Positions 44,332 to 53,248 of a DNA stretch of 64,000 nucleotides are shown in pieces; position 1 is the stretch's first letter, and each line of letters opens with the position of its first letter. A model generated the notes under the pieces. It did not search any database, was not told the origin of the DNA, and saw only the letters and a program-made list of their open reading frames with translations. The stretch comes from HLUCCA09 sp038745585 (GTDB lineage: Bacteria; Pseudomonadota; Alphaproteobacteria; Rhodobacterales; Rhodobacteraceae). The position numbers were made by a program, and so were the translations under genes. The stretch spans positions 1 through 64,000 of the forward strand of contig JBCDLH010000005.1 in assembly GCA_038745585.1 (NCBI GenBank). The letters are read 5' to 3'.

Positions 44332-45186
44332 TTAGCTCTGCCCGAATTCGGCGAGCACGTTTGCGGTCACCTCCGATGGCAATGCGTGCCGGTCGAGATA
44401 GCCAAGTCGCCCGCGTTCGCGCTGGCGGCGCCGGCTCATGTTCTCGCCATGATTGAGTAGGTAGATCCCGGCCGGGAAAGGCAAAGCGGCGAGCGGCAGC
44501 CCGTGCTGGGCCATCACCTCGGCCATCCGCTTATGGGATTTCAAACGGCGGAGCAGACGCCGCCAGAGCCGAGGCTGCGTGCGAAAGTCGAAGCGGGCAA
44601 AAACGCAAGACCCGCAGAGATGCCAGAAAGCCGGCTGCGGCGCCTCGCCCGGGCGCTCGCCAAAGAGCGGCGCAATCCGCGGCGCACCGAGATCCGCGAC
44701 GTAGCCCGCTTCAATGATGTAGCCGCGGCCGTTATTGTCGCCCGCGATGTGGGCCACGACGCCGGGATGGAGCAGATCGTCGGCATCGAATTGCGCGTAA
44801 TACCCATCCCGCCCCGCAAGATCCGCCATCGCGCGATCGATGATCCGCAAGCGCTTATCGCCTTTGTCATAGAACTTGTCGCCGCCCGCATAGGGCAGAA
44901 ACTGCACATGCGCGTCAAAGCGGACGCCATCGGGTCGGTCTTGACCGCAAACATAGGCGCACCACGCGCCGCTCGTTTGCGTGCGGAAGGTGGCGAGGGT
45001 GCGCGCGAGGTTGGCCGAGACCATGGACCAGTCGGTTGCCCGCCGTTTGGAGACCAAGGGCACTGCGAAGACAACGAGCGGCGTGTCCGACGGCGGCGTC
45101 TCGCGCAGGCGCCGTCTCCAGAGCGCGGCGACGGTCCGCTTTTGCACCCCGGTCTTGCCGCGAAAGATGTCGCGTAGGAGGCGCAT
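44332..45186 (-). CDS. glycosyltransferase-like protein
   Basis: A 284-residue protein with a GT-A-like core: VVFAVPLVSKRRATDWSMVS near the start, an internal QFDADDLLHPGVV that supplies a DxD-type motif, and an HLCGSCVFARFDF segment. It is related to putative rhamnosyl- or polysaccharide-transferase families. ATG 45186 follows a purine-poor leader. Convergent with tkt and in the same direction as DUF808. Donor and acceptor are unknown. Confidence 0.7.
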   Translation of the reverse strand: MRLLRDIFRGKTGVQKRTVAALWRRRLRETPPSDTPLVVFAVPLVSKRRATDWSMVSANLARTLATFRTQTSGAWCAYVCGQDRPDGVRFDAHVQFLPYAGGDKFYDKGDKRLRIIDRAMADLAGRDGYYAQFDADDLLHPGVVAHIAGDNNGRGYIIEAGYVADLGAPRIAPLFGERPGEAPQPAFWHLCGSCVFARFDFRTQPRLWRRLLRRLKSHKRMAEVMAQHGLPLAALPFPAGIYLLNHGENMSRRRQRERGRLGYLDRHALPSEVTANVLAEFGQS

Positions 45187-45215
45187 CGCCGTCGTCCTTC
45201 GTCCCTCGTCCGTCG

Positions 45216-46178
45216 TCAGTGCGGCACAACGCGCCGGAACGAGGCCACCGCGGGGAGGAGAACCCTGTCGGCCAAGGGGATCAGCGCCAGGCCAACCGCC
45301 AGGCCGACCACGCCATCCAGGAGCGCCGTCACGGCCCATTCGATCGTACCGCGCCCGAGTTCGACCGTGTGGGACACCGCATGAGCGGCAGCGTGGATCG
45401 CATCGTAGGGCACCGCCCAGCCGAGATCTTTCAGCCCATGGACGATGATCGAGCCGCCGACCCAGAGCATGGCCGCGGTTCCGACGACCATAAGTGCCGC
45501 CAAAAACCTTGGCATACCGCGCACGACAGCAGCGCCAAGCGCCCGCGTCGCCGCAAGCCGTCCGTTCTCTGCCAGGCCAAGCCCGATATCGTCCGCCTTC
45601 ACGATGACCGCCACCGCACCATAGACAAGGACCGTGATCCCAACGGCGACCACCAGAAGCGTCACCGCTTGTGTCACCAGGTTCGACGGTGGCAAAGCCG
45701 CGAGCGCGATCGTCATGATTTCGGCCGACAAGATGAAGTCGGTCTTGATCGCGCCTTTCACGCGGCTCTCTTCCAGATGCGCCAGGTCCAGGTTCTCGGG
45801 CACCTTCGCCTTTGTGTGTTCGTGCGCATGGAAAAGATGCGCGACCTTTTCGGCGCCCTCGAAACAGAGGTAGGCGCCACCGATCATCAGCAGTGGGGTG
45901 ATCAGCCAAGGCGCGAAGGCCGAGAGCAGCAGCGCTGCCGGTAAAAGGATGAGGAGCTTGTTGCGCAGGCTGCCAAGCGCGATGCGGCGGACGATGGGCA
46001 ACTCGCGCGCCGCGGGGAAGCCTTGCACGTATTTCGGCGTGACCGCAGCATCGTCGATGACCGCTCCGGCCGCTTTCGAGCCTGCTTTGGCCGCTTGGGC
46101 GGCCACATCGTCGATCGAGGTCGCGGCGACCTTGGCGATGGCGGCCACGTCGTCGAGGAGTGCAAGAAGCCCGCTCAT
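45216..46178 (-). CDS. DUF808 (YedI family) membrane protein
   Basis: A 320-residue DUF808 protein. The start MSGLLALLDDVAAIAKVAA, the PIVRRIALGSLRNKLLILLP segment, LITPLLMIGGAYLCFEGAEK and ALGAAVVRGMPRFL are family hallmarks. About five TM segments follow. The family is uncharacterised, sometimes annotated as a transporter. ATG 46178 was chosen because homologues begin there; the frame stays open upstream to 46328 (ATG) or 46352 (GTG), which would add an acidic repeat encoded by the 15-bp array. Confidence 0.88.
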   Translation of the reverse strand: MSGLLALLDDVAAIAKVAATSIDDVAAQAAKAGSKAAGAVIDDAAVTPKYVQGFPAARELPIVRRIALGSLRNKLLILLPAALLLSAFAPWLITPLLMIGGAYLCFEGAEKVAHLFHAHEHTKAKVPENLDLAHLEESRVKGAIKTDFILSAEIMTIALAALPPSNLVTQAVTLLVVAVGITVLVYGAVAVIVKADDIGLGLAENGRLAATRALGAAVVRGMPRFLAALMVVGTAAMLWVGGSIIVHGLKDLGWAVPYDAIHAAAHAVSHTVELGRGTIEWAVTALLDGVVGLAVGLALIPLADRVLLPAVASFRRVVPH

Positions 46179-46208
46179 GGGGCGCGCCGCCGTGATGAAA
46201 TCCGGCCA

Positions 46209-46268
46209 GTCGAGATCCGCCGCGTCGAGATCCGCCGCGTCGAGATCCGCCGCCTCGAGATCCGGTGT
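46209..46268. repeat. 15-bp tandem repeat near the DUF808 start
   Basis: Three exact copies of GTCGAGATCCGCCGC and a fourth degenerate one lie just upstream of the chosen start of the DUF808 gene. On the minus strand the unit would encode Ala-Ala-Asp-Leu-Asp in frame with that gene, so it is either 5' untranslated or a low-complexity leader. Confidence 0.92.
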
Positions 46269-46373
46269 GTTGAGATCTCCGGTGTCGCGATCTTGCGAGG
46301 ATGCGCTTGCCTCAGGCCGATCCTGCATCCGGCAAAAGCGGGCCCATGCCACATGTTGCGCGCCATCCCTGCC

Positions 46374-48899
46374 CTATTGCCCGAGCAGCAGCGCCGAGGC
46401 GGGCGCAAAGGCGATCTCACGCGCCCGGTTGCTTGCGGACCAGTCGCGCAGTGCCGACACCGTCTCGGGCCGCGCTTCACCGACCACAAGGATCGCCCCG
46501 TCGCGCCGCGCCTCAAAGACGGCCCGGTCGAGACGCCGGCCAATCTCGGCGCCGTTGGCCCCCCGGCTGTCGATCCGGCGATAGATCAGCGCCGTCGGTC
46601 GTCCGGCGCGCTCTGCGGCCGCAACAGCCGGATTGAGACCATTATCCCACAGCACGAGCCCGTGCCCATCTTCGGCAAGCACCTGCAGCACTTGGTCGAT
46701 CAGATCGCGGTCGCCGACAAAACCGCTGTCCTCCGTGGCCATGAGCCCGATGGCGGAAGGGATATCGGAAAAATAGGTCGTGAGCGAGACCTCGACATCC
46801 TGCGGCGTGGCCCCTTGCGGGAGGCCAGCCCCCGCAAGAAGGATCTCCTGGCCGAGCCCGGCATAGCGTTCGGCAACGGCGGCCGCGTTCGGCCTGTCGG
46901 GCGGGATGGCGAAGGTCACCGGAAAGCCCAACTCCGAAAGCGCGTCCGCCATGTCGGCGTCTGCCCTGGTTTCCAGCAGAACAACCGCGAGAAGCGGGCG
47001 GCCGTCTTCGGGCCGGTCGAAGGCGCGGGCGTTGCGTTCAAGCGCTGTCGCATTCGCGTCTTGGGCGGCTTCGATGGGCGTCTCGTTCGCGATGGGGGCG
47101 TCTTCGCCCGAGCCGATGATGAGGCGGCGCCCCGAGCCCCCAAGGCTCGGAGCAGGCGGCGCCGGCATGGCCATCCCCGGCGCCGCCGGCGCTGGAGTGT
47201 CCGAGGTCGGTGGGTCGGCTGCGACCTCCGTCTCGGGCGCAGGATCGGCGGCAATCGTCGGTCGGTTGATCCGGATCGTGCTTCCGCCTGCGCGTTCCGT
47301 CAGCGGGACAACACGGGCACCAAGTCCGGTCGCCGTGGGCGCCCTCTCAGTCGGTGTATCTTCCGGGGCGACGTCGCTCGCTGGAGCTTCGGTGGATGGT
47401 GCCTCGGCACCGGGCGTTGGGCTCTCGCTCGCCGGCTCCTCTGTGGTTTCCTGCGTAATCCCATCAGTGGCTTGCGCAAGGACGAGGTCGCCTGATCGCT
47501 GTGCCTCGACGCCCGGCGGCGTCGGGATGACCGTTCCGCGCAAAACCGGCACTTGAGCCGACGATCCAGAGGCCGCCCGCGCACGGGCAGGCAGGAGGCG
47601 ATCTTCGGACGTGAAGAGGCGCGCTGTCACTTCGCGGTCAGTCGCAGCGTGCCAAACCGTTCCGATCGGTTCTGCCGCAGCAATGGGCGCGAGCACCACG
47701 TCTTCTGCCGATACCGCGCCGGTGCGCGCCAACACATCGGTCGATATTGCGGCCTGCGCGCCTGGCGCCGCCGTTACAACGCCAGCAAGCCGCGCGGCGA
47801 ACGGCTCTGCCTTGGGCGCGGTGCCGACCGCGACGCCGGAGAGTTCGGGCCAAGCCAACCTCAACGAAGATCCGGCATCCGAGTTCGGCGGCTCTGCCGC
47901 CGCCAGGCGCAAAGCAGCCTGCGCTTCGTCGGTGACAGGGGCGGTCAAGCCCCCGAGCACACTGTCTGAAAGGGCCGTAGCGCGATCGGTGATCGATGCC
48001 GATTGCGCGTCTTCGCGATCCGACGTGGCGGCGCTCTCTCCTACGATCTGTGCGGGGTCGATCGCGGCAAGCGCGACGCCTTGTGCCTCCCCTGGCGCGG
48101 TCTCTGCTGTCGCGGTTTGCGCTTCCGAAACGCGCGCGGCAGCGTCCGTCACCGGGGCAGAGACGCTGCCCGTCGCCTCGGTCACGGCCTCCGGTCGCAG
48201 CGCTGCGATCTGCGTGAGCGCGACCTGCGTCTCTGGCGTTGCGCCGCGTGCCGTGGCCGCCTCGGCGGGGAGCGTAGCCGGTTGCGCAATGCCGGTCTCG
48301 GCGTCGACGCTGCGGGCTGTTTCTTCGAGGTCATCGCCTGCGCCAACCGCCCGGGTCACCTCGCCAGATGTCGGCCCTGCGGCCACATCGACGGTCGCCG
48401 TCGCCTGCACATCCTCGGCCGACGACCCGGCGCCGTCCACCGTTTGCGAGACCACCCGATCTGTTGCTGTCGCAGCGCCCGGCGCAACGATCCCCTGGTT
48501 TGCCTCACGCAGAACGGCCCTCGTGCCTGGAACCTCCGCCACGGGCTCCACCCCGGGCTCTGCTGGCGTAACAGTGCGGTCGGCAATCGTCGTCTCAATG
48601 CCGGCGTCCGAGATAGCCGCCACAGTGGCCGTCCCTGTGGGTGCCGCTTTTCCATCTGCCGAAACGTCAGCGACACCATCCGAAGGAGGCACTGTCGGTG
48701 CCCTGTCCATCTCGGTCCCGGCAACCGCCTCGGTCGGTTGAGCGTCGCTCTCAGCCGGCATCGCGTGCGGCCTCGTTGGGATAAGGGCAGCGAACCTATC
48801 GTGTTCGGGCGGCGGCGGCGCGACCACAGAAAAGAGAGACAGCAGCACCGCCGAGGTCGCCGAGCCCCACAAAACGCCCATGATGATCGACCTGCTCAT
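46374..48899 (-). CDS. divergent polysaccharide deacetylase family protein
   Basis: An 841-residue protein. An N-terminal hydrophobic segment (about 5-28) is followed by some 550 residues of low-complexity Ala/Thr/Glu/Pro-rich sequence. A C-terminal domain of about 215 residues (from LLAVVLLETRADADM) is the divergent polysaccharide deacetylase fold (DUF610/YibQ-like, NodB-related). Conserved SEDSG-like text reads ATEDSGFVGD. The usual NodB metal-binding His are not evident in that form. Probably anchored in the inner membrane with the domain in the periplasm, acting on a glycan. The linker is far longer than in homologues of normal length. Confidence 0.85.
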   Translation of the reverse strand: MSRSIIMGVLWGSATSAVLLSLFSVVAPPPPEHDRFAALIPTRPHAMPAESDAQPTEAVAGTEMDRAPTVPPSDGVADVSADGKAAPTGTATVAAISDAGIETTIADRTVTPAEPGVEPVAEVPGTRAVLREANQGIVAPGAATATDRVVSQTVDGAGSSAEDVQATATVDVAAGPTSGEVTRAVGAGDDLEETARSVDAETGIAQPATLPAEAATARGATPETQVALTQIAALRPEAVTEATGSVSAPVTDAAARVSEAQTATAETAPGEAQGVALAAIDPAQIVGESAATSDREDAQSASITDRATALSDSVLGGLTAPVTDEAQAALRLAAAEPPNSDAGSSLRLAWPELSGVAVGTAPKAEPFAARLAGVVTAAPGAQAAISTDVLARTGAVSAEDVVLAPIAAAEPIGTVWHAATDREVTARLFTSEDRLLPARARAASGSSAQVPVLRGTVIPTPPGVEAQRSGDLVLAQATDGITQETTEEPASESPTPGAEAPSTEAPASDVAPEDTPTERAPTATGLGARVVPLTERAGGSTIRINRPTIAADPAPETEVAADPPTSDTPAPAAPGMAMPAPPAPSLGGSGRRLIIGSGEDAPIANETPIEAAQDANATALERNARAFDRPEDGRPLLAVVLLETRADADMADALSELGFPVTFAIPPDRPNAAAVAERYAGLGQEILLAGAGLPQGATPQDVEVSLTTYFSDIPSAIGLMATEDSGFVGDRDLIDQVLQVLAEDGHGLVLWDNGLNPAVAAAERAGRPTALIYRRIDSRGANGAEIGRRLDRAVFEARRDGAILVVGEARPETVSALRDWSASNRAREIAFAPASALLLGQ

Positions 48900-49139
48900 C
48901 TACCCAACCCTATTTCGTACCCGGTCAGCCGTACCGAGACTGGCCTGTTGTCCTTCTCGCGCTGCGCGGCATCCGCACCGGGCGACCGAGGGCCCGATCC
49001 GCTTGACCACGACCAAGCGCTAAGGCCATGTATACCTAAGCGGGACAGTAACTTCACCCCCCGTTTCGCCCTCACGCCCTGCGGTGCGGAGGACCGCCCA
49101 CACTGGCCCTCCATCGGGCCCGTTCTGACCTTGGATGCC

Positions 49140-49721
49140 ATGCTGCTGCTCATCGATAACTACGACAGCTTCACCTACAATCTCGTGCATTACCTCGGCG
49201 AGCTTGGCGCCGAGACTCGGGTGGTTCGCAACGATGCTCTTGATGTGCAGCGCGCAATGGCGCTGCGGCCCGACGGCATCGTGCTCTCTCCCGGGCCCTG
49301 CGATCCGGCGCGCGCCGGGATCTGCCTGCCCCTAACGCAAGCTGCTGCGGAGGCCGGCATCCCGCTCTTGGGTGTCTGCCTCGGCCACCAAACGATTGGC
49401 GAGGCGTTCGGCGGCACTGTTGTCCAGGGCGCTGAGATCGTCCACGGCAAGGCAGGGATCATCCACCACGCGCAAGCGGGCGTCTTTGCCGGCCTGCCCA
49501 CGCCACTCTCCGCCACGCGCTATCACTCGCTCGTGGTCGAGCGAGAAAGCTTGCCGGACACGCTCGAGATCACCGCGTGGCTTGACGACGGCACGATCAT
49601 GGGGCTGCGGCACCGGTCACTCCCGATCGAGGGCGTGCAGTTTCATCCTGAGTCGATCCGTTCCGAGCATGGGCACGAGATGCTTCGCGCCTTTCTTACC
49701 GCATTGCCGGTCGCCGCATGA
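49140..49721 (+). CDS. trpG: anthranilate synthase component II
   Basis: A 193-residue class I glutamine amidotransferase supplying ammonia to TrpE in tryptophan synthesis. Cys80 lies in GVCLGHQ, and the His/Glu pair in VQFHPESI. ATG 49140 gives the standard MLLLIDNYDSFTYN start. ATGA overlap with trpD. The partner trpE is not within the window. Confidence 0.96.
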   Translation: MLLLIDNYDSFTYNLVHYLGELGAETRVVRNDALDVQRAMALRPDGIVLSPGPCDPARAGICLPLTQAAAEAGIPLLGVCLGHQTIGEAFGGTVVQGAEIVHGKAGIIHHAQAGVFAGLPTPLSATRYHSLVVERESLPDTLEITAWLDDGTIMGLRHRSLPIEGVQFHPESIRSEHGHEMLRAFLTALPVAA

Positions 49722-50740
49722 GCGACGCGCTCAAGCCCTTGATCGGTGCCGCGGCGGAACGGCCACTCACGCGCGACGAGGCGGAGGCTGCCTTCGACCT
49801 ATTGTTTGCGGGTGAGGCCACGCCGTCACAGATCGGTGGGCTCCTCATGGCGCTGCGGACCCGTGGCGAGACAGTCGAAGAGATTGCCGCGGCGGCCCGC
49901 GTGATGCGTTTGCGCTGCACGCCGGTGCGCGCTCCCGAAAACGCGATGGATATCGTCGGCACAGGGGGCGATGGTAAAGGGACCCTCAACATCTCCACGG
50001 CCACGGCCTTTGTCGTTGCGGGCGCAGGCGTTCCGGTCGCCAAGCATGGCAACCGCAATCTTTCATCGAAATCCGGAGCGGCGGATGCGCTTGGGCAGAT
50101 GGGTGTGCAGGTCATGGTTGGCGCCAGCGTGGTCGAGCGCGCGCTGGCGGAGATCGGGATCGGCTTCATGATGGCGCCGATGCATCACCCGGCCATCCGC
50201 CACGTGATGCCGACGCGCGCTGAGCTTGGGACAAGAACGCTCTTTAACATACTGGGGCCGCTTACGAATCCTGCTGGAGTCAAGCGGCAGCTCACAGGCG
50301 CTTATGCGCCGGAACTGCTTCGTCCCATGGCCGAAACGCTCCGGACGCTTGGGGCGGAGGCGGCTTGGCTCGTCCACGGCGCTGATGGCACTGACGAGCT
50401 CTCCATCGCTGGGCCGAGCTCGGTTGCCGTCCTGGCCGATGGTGTTGTTTCCGAACGCGAAGTCGCGCCCGAAGATGCCGGTCTGCCAGTTCATCCGTTT
50501 GACAACATCCTCGGCGGCACACCGGACGAGAATGCGCGCGCCCTCGACCGCTTGTTGAGCGGCGAAACTGGCGCTTATCGCGATGCGGTACTTCTTAATG
50601 CTGCGGCAGCGCTGTTGATTGCAGGGACGGTGAACGATCTGTCGCAAGGCGTTGAAATGGCGTCGGAAAGCATCGATAGCGGTGCTGCAAGGGGCAAGCT
50701 TAATGCGCTGGCGCATCTGACGACGGAGGCTGCAGCATGA
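49718..50740 (+). CDS. trpD: anthranilate phosphoribosyltransferase
   Basis: A 340-residue enzyme adding PRPP to anthranilate. The glycine-rich GTGGDGKGTLNIST, KHGNRNLSSKSG and the metal/PRPP-binding GPLTNPAG are all present. ATGA overlaps on both sides place it in the trpG-trpD-trpC unit. Confidence 0.97.
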   Translation: MSDALKPLIGAAAERPLTRDEAEAAFDLLFAGEATPSQIGGLLMALRTRGETVEEIAAAARVMRLRCTPVRAPENAMDIVGTGGDGKGTLNISTATAFVVAGAGVPVAKHGNRNLSSKSGAADALGQMGVQVMVGASVVERALAEIGIGFMMAPMHHPAIRHVMPTRAELGTRTLFNILGPLTNPAGVKRQLTGAYAPELLRPMAETLRTLGAEAAWLVHGADGTDELSIAGPSSVAVLADGVVSEREVAPEDAGLPVHPFDNILGGTPDENARALDRLLSGETGAYRDAVLLNAAAALLIAGTVNDLSQGVEMASESIDSGAARGKLNALAHLTTEAAA

Positions 50741-51537
50741 CGGTACTGGACCGGATAAAGGCGTATAAACTCAATGAAATAGCCGAACGCAAAGCCACGC
50801 GGTCGCTTTCCACGGTCGAAGCAGACGCGCGTGCCGCGCCACGCGTCCGCCCGTTTGCTGCGGCGCTGATGGCGGCACAAGAGAACGGCTATGGCCTGAT
50901 CGCGGAGGTCAAAAAAGCCAGTCCATCCAAAGGCTTGATCCGGGCGGACTTCGATCCCGCCGCGATCGCGCGCGCCTACGAGGCGGGGGGCGCGACTTGT
51001 CTTTCGGTCCTCACGGATGCTCCCTCTTTTCAAGGCGATAGCGCTTATCTGACGGCCTCTCGCGCCGAGGTTCAACTGCCGGTGTTGCGCAAGGATTTCA
51101 TGTATGATCCTTGGCAGGTCGCCGAAGCCCGCGCCATGGGCGCCGACTGTATCCTCATCATCATGGCGAGCGTGTCCGATGCGCAAGCCGCCGAGCTCGC
51201 GGCGGCCGCTGTCGCCTGGGGCATGGACACATTGATCGAGGTGCATGATGCAAAGGAATTGGAACGCGCGCTCCGTCTTGGATCGCCACTGATCGGAATA
51301 AATAATCGCAACCTCAAAACTTTCGAAGTCAGTCTTGAGGTAACGCATTCACTGGCGTCCTCTGTCGGCCCGGGGCGAGTCGCCATTTCGGAGTCCGGTC
51401 TACACACGGCAGATGATCTCGCCAGCATGGCCGAAATCGGTGTGCGCAGCTTCCTCGTTGGGGAGAGCCTGATGCGACAGGCCGATGTGGAAGCGGCAAC
51501 AAAAGCCTTGCTCGCACCCGCGCGTGCGCCATGCTGA
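50737..51537 (+). CDS. trpC: indole-3-glycerol phosphate synthase
   Basis: A 266-residue TIM-barrel enzyme closing the indole ring. EVKKASPSKGLIRADFDP, LRKDFMYDPWQV and the phosphate-binding ISESGLHTADDL are diagnostic. Monofunctional (no fused TrpF). Overlaps moaC by 7 bases. Confidence 0.97.
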   Translation: MTVLDRIKAYKLNEIAERKATRSLSTVEADARAAPRVRPFAAALMAAQENGYGLIAEVKKASPSKGLIRADFDPAAIARAYEAGGATCLSVLTDAPSFQGDSAYLTASRAEVQLPVLRKDFMYDPWQVAEARAMGADCILIIMASVSDAQAAELAAAAVAWGMDTLIEVHDAKELERALRLGSPLIGINNRNLKTFEVSLEVTHSLASSVGPGRVAISESGLHTADDLASMAEIGVRSFLVGESLMRQADVEAATKALLAPARAPC

Positions 51538-52004
51538 CCCACTTTGACAGCGCCGGGCACGCGCAGATGGTCGATGTGTCCTCCAAGGCCGCTACGGATC
51601 GCGTCGCCGAAGCGGTCGGTTGGGTCAAGATGCAACCGGAAACCCTTGCACTAGTTGAGAAAGGCGAAGCGAAGAAAGGTGATGTCCTCGGCGTCGCACG
51701 GCTTGCCGGGATCATGGGCGCAAAACGCACCGCAGACCTTATTCCCCTTTGCCATCCCCTTGCGATCACGAAGGTTTCCATAGACCTCGCCCTCGACCCT
51801 GAGCTACCCGGCGTTCGGATCGCTGCGACTGTCAAAACGACGGGAGCGACGGGCGTCGAAATGGAGGCGCTCACCGCCGTTACGACGGCGGCGCTAACAG
51901 TCTACGATATGCTAAAGGCAGCGGACCGGGCGATGCAGATCGGCGGCGTGGCCGTTATTCTGAAAGATGGTGGCAAATCAGGGCGCTACGAGGCGACACG
52001 GTGA
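51531..52004 (+). CDS. moaC: molybdopterin precursor synthase MoaC
   Basis: A 157-residue cyclic pyranopterin monophosphate synthase. It has the MVDVSSK start region, the LIPLCHPL and TGVEMEALTAV motifs, and the KDGGKSG lysine-rich loop near the end. Overlaps trpC and moeA, so tryptophan and molybdenum-cofactor genes are co-transcribed, a common alphaproteobacterial arrangement. Confidence 0.97.
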   Translation: MLTHFDSAGHAQMVDVSSKAATDRVAEAVGWVKMQPETLALVEKGEAKKGDVLGVARLAGIMGAKRTADLIPLCHPLAITKVSIDLALDPELPGVRIAATVKTTGATGVEMEALTAVTTAALTVYDMLKAADRAMQIGGVAVILKDGGKSGRYEATR

Positions 52005-53182
52005 TCTCGACCGACGATGCGCTTGCCCATCTTTTCGGTCTCGTCTCGGCTTTTGACGCCGAGCGTGTACCCCTGCGCCAAGCCGTTGGCCGCGTTCTCG
52101 CCGAAGACATGGTAGCGACGCGGGCGCAACCGCCCTTCGCTGCCTCAGCCATGGACGGCTACGCCGCCCGTCAGGATGATGTTCACGCCGGCGCGGAACT
52201 TCGGGTGATCGGTGAAGCGCCTGCCGGTGCGGCGTTTGACGGGCAAGTTGGGCCCGGTGAGGTGGTGCGGATCTTTACAGGCGCGCCGGTCCCTGCGGGC
52301 GCAGATACTGTTGTTATACAAGAGAATACGACGAAAAGCTCAACTCGCATTAGAGTGACTGACGCCAATCCGGGCCGCACCAACATCCGTCCTGCAGGCG
52401 GCGATTTCGACGTCGGCGACCGTGTGACCGCGCCCCGCCTGCTACGCCCAGCCGACATCGCCCTCGCCGCGGCAATGAACCTTCCAGAGCTTACCGTGCG
52501 CAGGCGCCCGATCATCGCGATCGTCACCACGGGCGATGAGCTCGTACAGCCCGGTGAGACTCCGTCGCCCACACAAATCATTGCGTCTAATGCACTGGGA
52601 TTAGGCGCACTTTTTGAGGAGGCCGGAGCAGAGGCGCGGCTCCTGCCGATCGCACGCGATACGGAGGCGAGCTTGCGGGCTGCGCTGGCGCTGACCGAGG
52701 GTGCCGATCTCATCGTTACGATCGGCGGAGCGTCCGTCGGCGCGCACGACGTCGTCGCACGTCTGTCCGAGAGCCTTGGTTTGGAGCGTGTGTTTTACCG
52801 GGTTGCAATGCGTCCCGGAAAGCCGCTCATGGCTGGGCGCATGCGTGGTACGCCGATGATCGGTCTACCCGGAAATCCTGTTTCAGCAATGGTTTGTGGG
52901 CATATCTTCGTCCTGCCGATGATCCGAGTGATGCTTGGGTTTCCGCCCCGTCCCGCGCCTCGTATCCGCGCCACTCTGGCAATTGAGGTACCGCAGAACG
53001 GGCCGCGTGAGCACTATATGCGCGCGTCCCACGACGGATCTGGCGTTACACCCTTTGCCGCGCAAGACAGCAGCCTTCTGACAATTCTCAGCAGTGCCAA
53101 CGCTTTACTCGTCCGTCCTCCGCACGATCCCGCGCGGCTTGCGGGCCACAGTGTTGACATTGTGCCCTTGCACCGAGGTTGA
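52001..53182 (+). CDS. moeA: molybdopterin molybdenumtransferase MoeA
   Basis: A 393-residue enzyme inserting molybdate into molybdopterin. Motifs: PFAASAMDGYAAR, FTGAPVPAGADTVV, TTGDEL, TIGGASVGAHD and LPGNPVSAMV. The GTG start overlaps the moaC stop (GTGA). Confidence 0.97.
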   Translation: MISTDDALAHLFGLVSAFDAERVPLRQAVGRVLAEDMVATRAQPPFAASAMDGYAARQDDVHAGAELRVIGEAPAGAAFDGQVGPGEVVRIFTGAPVPAGADTVVIQENTTKSSTRIRVTDANPGRTNIRPAGGDFDVGDRVTAPRLLRPADIALAAAMNLPELTVRRRPIIAIVTTGDELVQPGETPSPTQIIASNALGLGALFEEAGAEARLLPIARDTEASLRAALALTEGADLIVTIGGASVGAHDVVARLSESLGLERVFYRVAMRPGKPLMAGRMRGTPMIGLPGNPVSAMVCGHIFVLPMIRVMLGFPPRPAPRIRATLAIEVPQNGPREHYMRASHDGSGVTPFAAQDSSLLTILSSANALLVRPPHDPARLAGHSVDIVPLHRG

Positions 53183-53192
53183 CGCGACACAA

Positions 53193-53228
53193 GAACGCAT
53201 GTAGAACATTTGTCGAACGCTGGAGAAC
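53193..53228 (+). promoter_or_regulatory. LexA/SOS boxes: four phased GAAC half-sites
   Basis: GAAC occurs at 53193, 53204, 53215 and 53225. The first three give two exact GAAC-N7-GAAC boxes that share the middle half-site; the third and fourth are spaced by 6 bases instead of 7. The array lies 20-55 bases before the lexA start. GAAC-N7-GAAC is the known alphaproteobacterial SOS box, so lexA is autoregulated. Confidence 0.9.
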
Positions 53229-53248
53229 GGCGCACGCAGGAGTGATAC

